64,000 bases of DNA from Oscillospiraceae bacterium. GTDB lineage: Bacteria > Bacillota > Clostridia > Oscillospirales > Oscillospiraceae. The stretch is taken from contig SVLI01000001.1 of NCBI GenBank assembly GCA_015068035.1, positions 124,001 to 188,000 on the forward strand, read 5' to 3'. This document shows, in pieces, positions 60,888 through 64,000 of the stretch. Positions within the stretch are counted from its first letter, which is position 1, and the number at the start of each line of letters is the position of its first letter. Position numbers and translations under genes: made by a program. The notes beneath the pieces were generated by a model. It was not told the DNA's origin, made no database searches, and saw only the letters and a list, made by a program, of their open reading frames with translations.

Positions 60888-62114
60888 ATGAAATACATTC
60901 TCGTCATTGGTGACGGGATGGCGGATAATCCCGTTGCCGAACTCGGCGACCGCACCCCGCTTGAAGTCGCTGAAAAACCGCATATTGACGCCATGGCGCG
61001 CGCGGGAACGCTCGGCAGCGTTCAAAACGTGCCAGAGGGCTTCCCGCCCGGCAGCGATACCGCGATTATGAGCATCTTCGGCTGCGCGCCGCAGAAATAT
61101 TATGCCGGACGCGCGCCTCTGGAGGCCGCCGCGCAGGGCATCGCGCTGCAAAGCGGCGATGCCGCTTTCCGCTGCAACAACATCGCCCTCTCGGACGAAG
61201 CGGATTTTGACGCGCGGCGCATCCTTTCCCATTGCGCCGGCGGGCTGGAGGACGGCCAGGGCCGCATGCTGGTCGAGTGGCTGTTCCGTCAGCCGGAATT
61301 TGCCGCGCTCGTGCAGGAGGCCAAAATGTCGCTGAGCCCGACCGAGTCCTATCGCCACATTTTCGTCCAGCGCAATGCGGACATCCGGGGGCTTCACCTC
61401 TACCCGCCGCACGACAATCTGGGCAAAACCGTGCGCGAGACAGCGCCCGAGGGCTGCGCGGAGGCCGAAACGCTCTACCGTCTGCTGAAAAAAGCAAACG
61501 AGCTTTTGGAGGCGCATCCCTTCAATCAGGCCCGCCGCAGCGAGGGCAAGCTGCCCGCCAACGCCATCTGGTTCTGGGCGGAGGGCACCGCCGCGAAAAT
61601 GCCGAACTTTGCCGAGGCCTACGGACACGACGGCGCCGTGATCACCGCAGTACCGCTTTGCCACGGCATCGCCGCGCTCTGCGGCCTGGAAATGGTCACG
61701 GTACCCGGCGCGACCGGCGAAGTGATCACGAACTATGAGGGCAAGGTTGAGGCCACGCTGCGCGCGCTGGAGAAATATGACTTCGCCGCCGTCCACCTTG
61801 AGGGGCCGGACGAGTGCAGCCACGCCGGGGACGTTCCCGGCAAGGTGCAGGCCATCGAGTGGCTCGATTCGCGTGTCGTCGCGCCCATTGCGCGCTCGCT
61901 TCGCGAGCGGGGCGAGGATTTCCGTATGCTCATCCTCTCCGACCATAAGACCTTTTTGACGGGCGGCGCCCACGGCGGCGACAGCGTGCCCTTCCTTCTT
62001 TACGACAGCCGCAGAGACAGCGGTTCCGGCCTCGGTTACACCGAGGAAAACGGCGCGAAGGGTCCCTTCCTGCCGGACGGCACCATGCTGATGCCTCTGC
62101 TTTTTGAAACATGA
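60888..62114 (+). CDS. apgM: Cofactor-independent phosphoglycerate mutase, ApgM type
   Basis: 408 residues. ILVIGDGMADNPVAELGDRTPLEVAEKPHIDAMARAGTLG, GSDTAIMSIFGC with the catalytic Ser/Thr, YEGKVEATLRALEKYDFAAVHLEGPDECSHAGD, LILSDHKTFLTGGAHGGDSVPFLLY, the ApgM/archaeal-type alkaline-phosphatase fold distinct from GpmI. Interconverts 3- and 2-phosphoglycerate. ATG 60888 has GAGAGG upstream. Its stop overlaps the ispE start. Confidence 0.95.
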   Translation: MKYILVIGDGMADNPVAELGDRTPLEVAEKPHIDAMARAGTLGSVQNVPEGFPPGSDTAIMSIFGCAPQKYYAGRAPLEAAAQGIALQSGDAAFRCNNIALSDEADFDARRILSHCAGGLEDGQGRMLVEWLFRQPEFAALVQEAKMSLSPTESYRHIFVQRNADIRGLHLYPPHDNLGKTVRETAPEGCAEAETLYRLLKKANELLEAHPFNQARRSEGKLPANAIWFWAEGTAAKMPNFAEAYGHDGAVITAVPLCHGIAALCGLEMVTVPGATGEVITNYEGKVEATLRALEKYDFAAVHLEGPDECSHAGDVPGKVQAIEWLDSRVVAPIARSLRERGEDFRMLILSDHKTFLTGGAHGGDSVPFLLYDSRRDSGSGLGYTEENGAKGPFLPDGTMLMPLLFET

Positions 62115-62998
62115 TGGACGCACAGACTTTTTTGGCCCCCGCCAAGCTCAACCTTTCCCTGGATGTGACGGGTCTGCTTCCGGACGGCTACCATGAAATG
62201 AAAATGATTCTGACCTCCGTGACGCTCTGCGACGAAGTCAGTTTGAAGCTCGGCGCAAGCGGCATCCGCCTTGCGGGCGGGCCACCCTATCTTCCAACGG
62301 ATGAGCGCAACCTCGCCTACCGCGCAGCGAAGCTCTTTTTCGAAGCCGCCGGCATGCCGGAAGCGGGCGTGGAGATCCACTTGAAAAAGCGCATTCCCGT
62401 CGGCGCAGGCATGGCTGGCGGCAGCACGGACGCCGCCGCCGTCCTGCGCGGGCTCAACGAGCTGACCGATGCTGGGCTGCCGATGGACACGCTCTGTGCG
62501 CTCGGCGGGCAGCTTGGCAGCGACGTGCCCTATTGCCTGTACGGTGAGACGATGCTCGGGCTTGGGCGCGGCGATGTTCTTTCGCCCCTACCTCCAATGC
62601 CGGACTGTCACATCGTGATCTGCAAGCCGCGTTTCCCCGTGAGCACACCGATGCTTTTCTCGCGGCTTGATGGGCACAAAATCCGCTGCCGTCCGGATCT
62701 GGACGCGCTCATCGACGCGCTCCGCTGCGGAGATCTGCAGCGTATCGCGCAGCGGATGTATAACATCTTTGAGGATGTGCTCCCGCCGCAGCAGCGCCGG
62801 GAAATCCTCCAGATCAAATCCCGCCTGCTCCAGCTCGGCGCGCTGGGCGCCATGATGACCGGCACAGGCAGCGCTGTTTTCAGCCTCTTTGCCTCGGAAG
62901 ACGCCGCCCGAAACGCATGGAGCAGCCTCTCCGCGGAATACCGGGACTGCTTCCTTGCCGCACCCATGCGGCAAAACCCCGATTCGGCAGCGGAATAA
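62111..62998 (+). CDS. ispE: 4-diphosphocytidyl-2-C-methyl-D-erythritol kinase
   Basis: 295 residues, GHMP kinase. APAKLNLSLDVTGLLPDGYHEMKMILTSV, VGAGMAGGSTDAAAVLRGLNEL (ATP-binding motif) and MMTGTGSAVFSLF are IspE signatures. Step four of the MEP isoprenoid pathway. The start overlaps the apgM stop (ATGA); ATG 62114 is an equally close alternative. Confidence 0.96.
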   Translation: MMDAQTFLAPAKLNLSLDVTGLLPDGYHEMKMILTSVTLCDEVSLKLGASGIRLAGGPPYLPTDERNLAYRAAKLFFEAAGMPEAGVEIHLKKRIPVGAGMAGGSTDAAAVLRGLNELTDAGLPMDTLCALGGQLGSDVPYCLYGETMLGLGRGDVLSPLPPMPDCHIVICKPRFPVSTPMLFSRLDGHKIRCRPDLDALIDALRCGDLQRIAQRMYNIFEDVLPPQQRREILQIKSRLLQLGALGAMMTGTGSAVFSLFASEDAARNAWSSLSAEYRDCFLAAPMRQNPDSAAE

Positions 62999-63039
62999 CG
63001 GTATCACAGAGAAAAAATCGAAAGGACGGTTTCACACAT

Positions 63040-63588
63040 ATGCAGTATCAGATTGAAAATCGCAGCATCATCACGGATAACCTCATCCTGCGCCCCTTTG
63101 TGGCAGCGGATCTCCCCATCATTGTGGAGTTGCTCAACGATGAGCAGGTAACGTGCTCCACCCACGCTTTCACCGTGCCCTTCACCGAGGACTATGCCGC
63201 CCGCTGGATCGCCGGCGATCCCCGGTATGTCGAGGCCGAGGGCCGCGACATCTTTGCCATCACCGACCGCGCAAGCGGCGAGCTTTACGGCTTCATCTGC
63301 CTGCTCGGCGAGCTTGCCGACAACCGCGCCGAGTTCGGCTATGCCCTCGGCCGCCGCTACTGGGGCCGCGGCATCGCCACCGAAGCCACCAAAGCGCTGA
63401 TCGACTTCGGCTTCCAGGTGCGGAAATATCACAAGGTCTATGCGCGGCATTTCGTCACCAACCCCGCCTCCGGCCGCGTGATGCAAAAGTGCGGCATGCA
63501 GTTTGAGGGCACGCAGCTTTCCCACGATTACAAGGACGGCCACTATGAGGATGTCTCCTCTTACGGCATCCTGAACCCCGCGGAATAA
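63040..63588 (+). CDS. GNAT-family N-acetyltransferase, RimJ-like
   Basis: 182 residues. TDNLILRPFVAADLPIIVELLNDEQVTC, EFGYALGRRYWGRGIATEATKALIDFGF (motif A, acetyl-CoA binding) and RHFVTNPASGRVMQKCGMQFEGTQL (motif B) are those of Ala/Ser-type ribosomal acetyltransferases such as RimJ/RimL. Substrate unknown. AAAGGACGG precedes ATG 63040. Confidence 0.93.
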   Translation: MQYQIENRSIITDNLILRPFVAADLPIIVELLNDEQVTCSTHAFTVPFTEDYAARWIAGDPRYVEAEGRDIFAITDRASGELYGFICLLGELADNRAEFGYALGRRYWGRGIATEATKALIDFGFQVRKYHKVYARHFVTNPASGRVMQKCGMQFEGTQLSHDYKDGHYEDVSSYGILNPAE

Positions 63589-63595
63589 CGCAGCA

Positions 63596-63633
63596 AACAG
63601 GCACATCAGAAGCTTCTGTTGTGCCTGTTCTTG
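63596..63633 (+). terminator. Terminator after acetyltransferase gene
   Basis: AACAGGCACA (63596-63605) and TGTGCCTGTT (63620-63629) around an inner palindrome CAGAAGCTTCTG. Confidence 0.85.
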
Positions 63634-63740
63634 TATCCCCGGAAAAAGCTCGGCAGAATGCAAATGATAATTTGCAGGTGTAAAATGGAACGCAAAAGGG
63701 CTGTTCGCACCACAGAGTGCCTCCTGATATATCTTCATAA

Positions 63741-63777
63741 AAACGGAGCGTAACGTCACGGATACGCTCCGTTTTCT
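63741..63777. terminator. Hairpin terminator in intergenic region
   Basis: AAAACGGAGCGTA and TACGCTCCGTTTT with a 10-base loop, then CTGTTT. The 100 bp before it hold no convincing gene. Confidence 0.75.
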
Positions 63778-63826
63778 GTTTGAAATCCGTCTTTTGCAGC
63801 CATACTAAGAGCAGAATACATAAAGC

Positions 63827-63897
63827 GCTGCTGCGGATCAGGAAACGCAGAGCTTCACAGGGCGCTTTCGCACCCTTGTTTTCCGATCCGCAGCAGC
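63827..63897 (+). ncRNA. Structured leader RNA, class unknown
   Basis: GCTGCTGCGGATC (63827-63839) then GGAAA pairs with TTTCC GATCCGCAGCAGC (63880-63897): an ~18-bp, nearly perfect outer stem with one bulge, enclosing ~35 bases with a further small hairpin. The stem ends 4 bases before the ribosome binding site of the next gene. Confidence 0.45.
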
Positions 63898-63916
63898 CGA
63901 AAGGACGGTACTTAAT

Positions 63917-64000
63917 ATGTCAAACCGCTTTGCCATCGCGGCGGAGAAAAAGCCTTTTCTCCGCGCGTGGGAAACCGCGCTGCTGCTCGCTTTGTGCGTA
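63917..64000 (+). CDS. 5' end of a gene encoding a probable membrane protein
   Basis: 28 codons (MSNRFAIAAEKKPFLRAWET, then ALLLALCV) running off the window. GAAAGGACGG lies 7 bases before the ATG. The start of a hydrophobic helix is visible at the end. Product cannot be identified. Confidence 0.7.
   Translation, partial: MSNRFAIAAEKKPFLRAWETALLLALCV

Noticed and set aside
63685-63741. Tiny ORF downstream of the acetyltransferase
   Set aside because: Only 18 codons before a stop, weak ribosome binding site, no distinctive features.

Overview
The window looks like chromosome of a GC-rich gut clostridium (Firmicutes, Clostridia, probably Oscillospiraceae or a close relative). Grounds: pyruvate,phosphate dikinase, a lysine riboswitch, a two-gene minimal SUF system, an ACT/PFL-family (DUF711) pair, a CnaB-type surface adhesin with its own class B sortase, sigma-A promoters with strong GGAGG ribosome binding sites, and dense GC-rich hairpin terminators. 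I saw no tRNA, rRNA, CRISPR array, transposase or integrase.

Layout. 1-9.8 kb: the 3' half of ppdK, then accessory genes (surface protein, membrane protein, PHP phosphoesterase, two nitroreductases, a low-GC orphan, a carbohydrate-binding lipoprotein, a zinc-ribbon protein). Three degenerate copies of the ppdK 3' end are scattered through this part. 9.9-18.3 kb: a regulator with two palindromic operators, a Cys/His-rich protein, class B sortase and a 1,897-residue CnaB/SpaA-type adhesin. 18.4-23.4 kb (minus strand): Na/Pi-cotransporter-like protein and an amino-acid ABC transporter behind a lysine riboswitch, so its substrate is probably lysine. 23.6-33.2 kb: lipase, DUF169 protein, nitroreductase, then a possible catabolic neighbourhood of SDR, uroporphyrinogen-decarboxylase-like protein, FAD oxidoreductase and carboxylesterase.

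33.4-41.6 kb: threonine/homoserine branch operon (ACT regulator, homoserine dehydrogenase, aspartate kinase), a split TauE/SafE transporter, SufC/SufB-like minimal SUF, and a PhoP/PhoR-like two-component system whose own promoter and a promoter just downstream both carry 11-bp-spaced direct repeats. 41.8-53.3 kb: YwaF-like membrane protein, CobW-like GTPase with a His-rich metal-binding protein, PASTA protein, SDR with purine nucleoside phosphorylase, MATE exporter, a HD/ACT/PFL/DUF896 operon, and an ECF-type sigma factor with a membrane-anchored partner.

53.3-64 kb: AMP-dependent ligase with an E2-fold acyltransferase-like protein, a PMT-family glycosyltransferase, then a run of plus-strand housekeeping genes (histidinol-phosphatase family, rpiB, a glycoside-hydrolase-like membrane protein, apgM, ispE, a GNAT acetyltransferase) and the start of a further gene behind a structured leader. 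Start codons were chosen by ribosome binding site. All functions are from motif recognition by eye; no database search was run.
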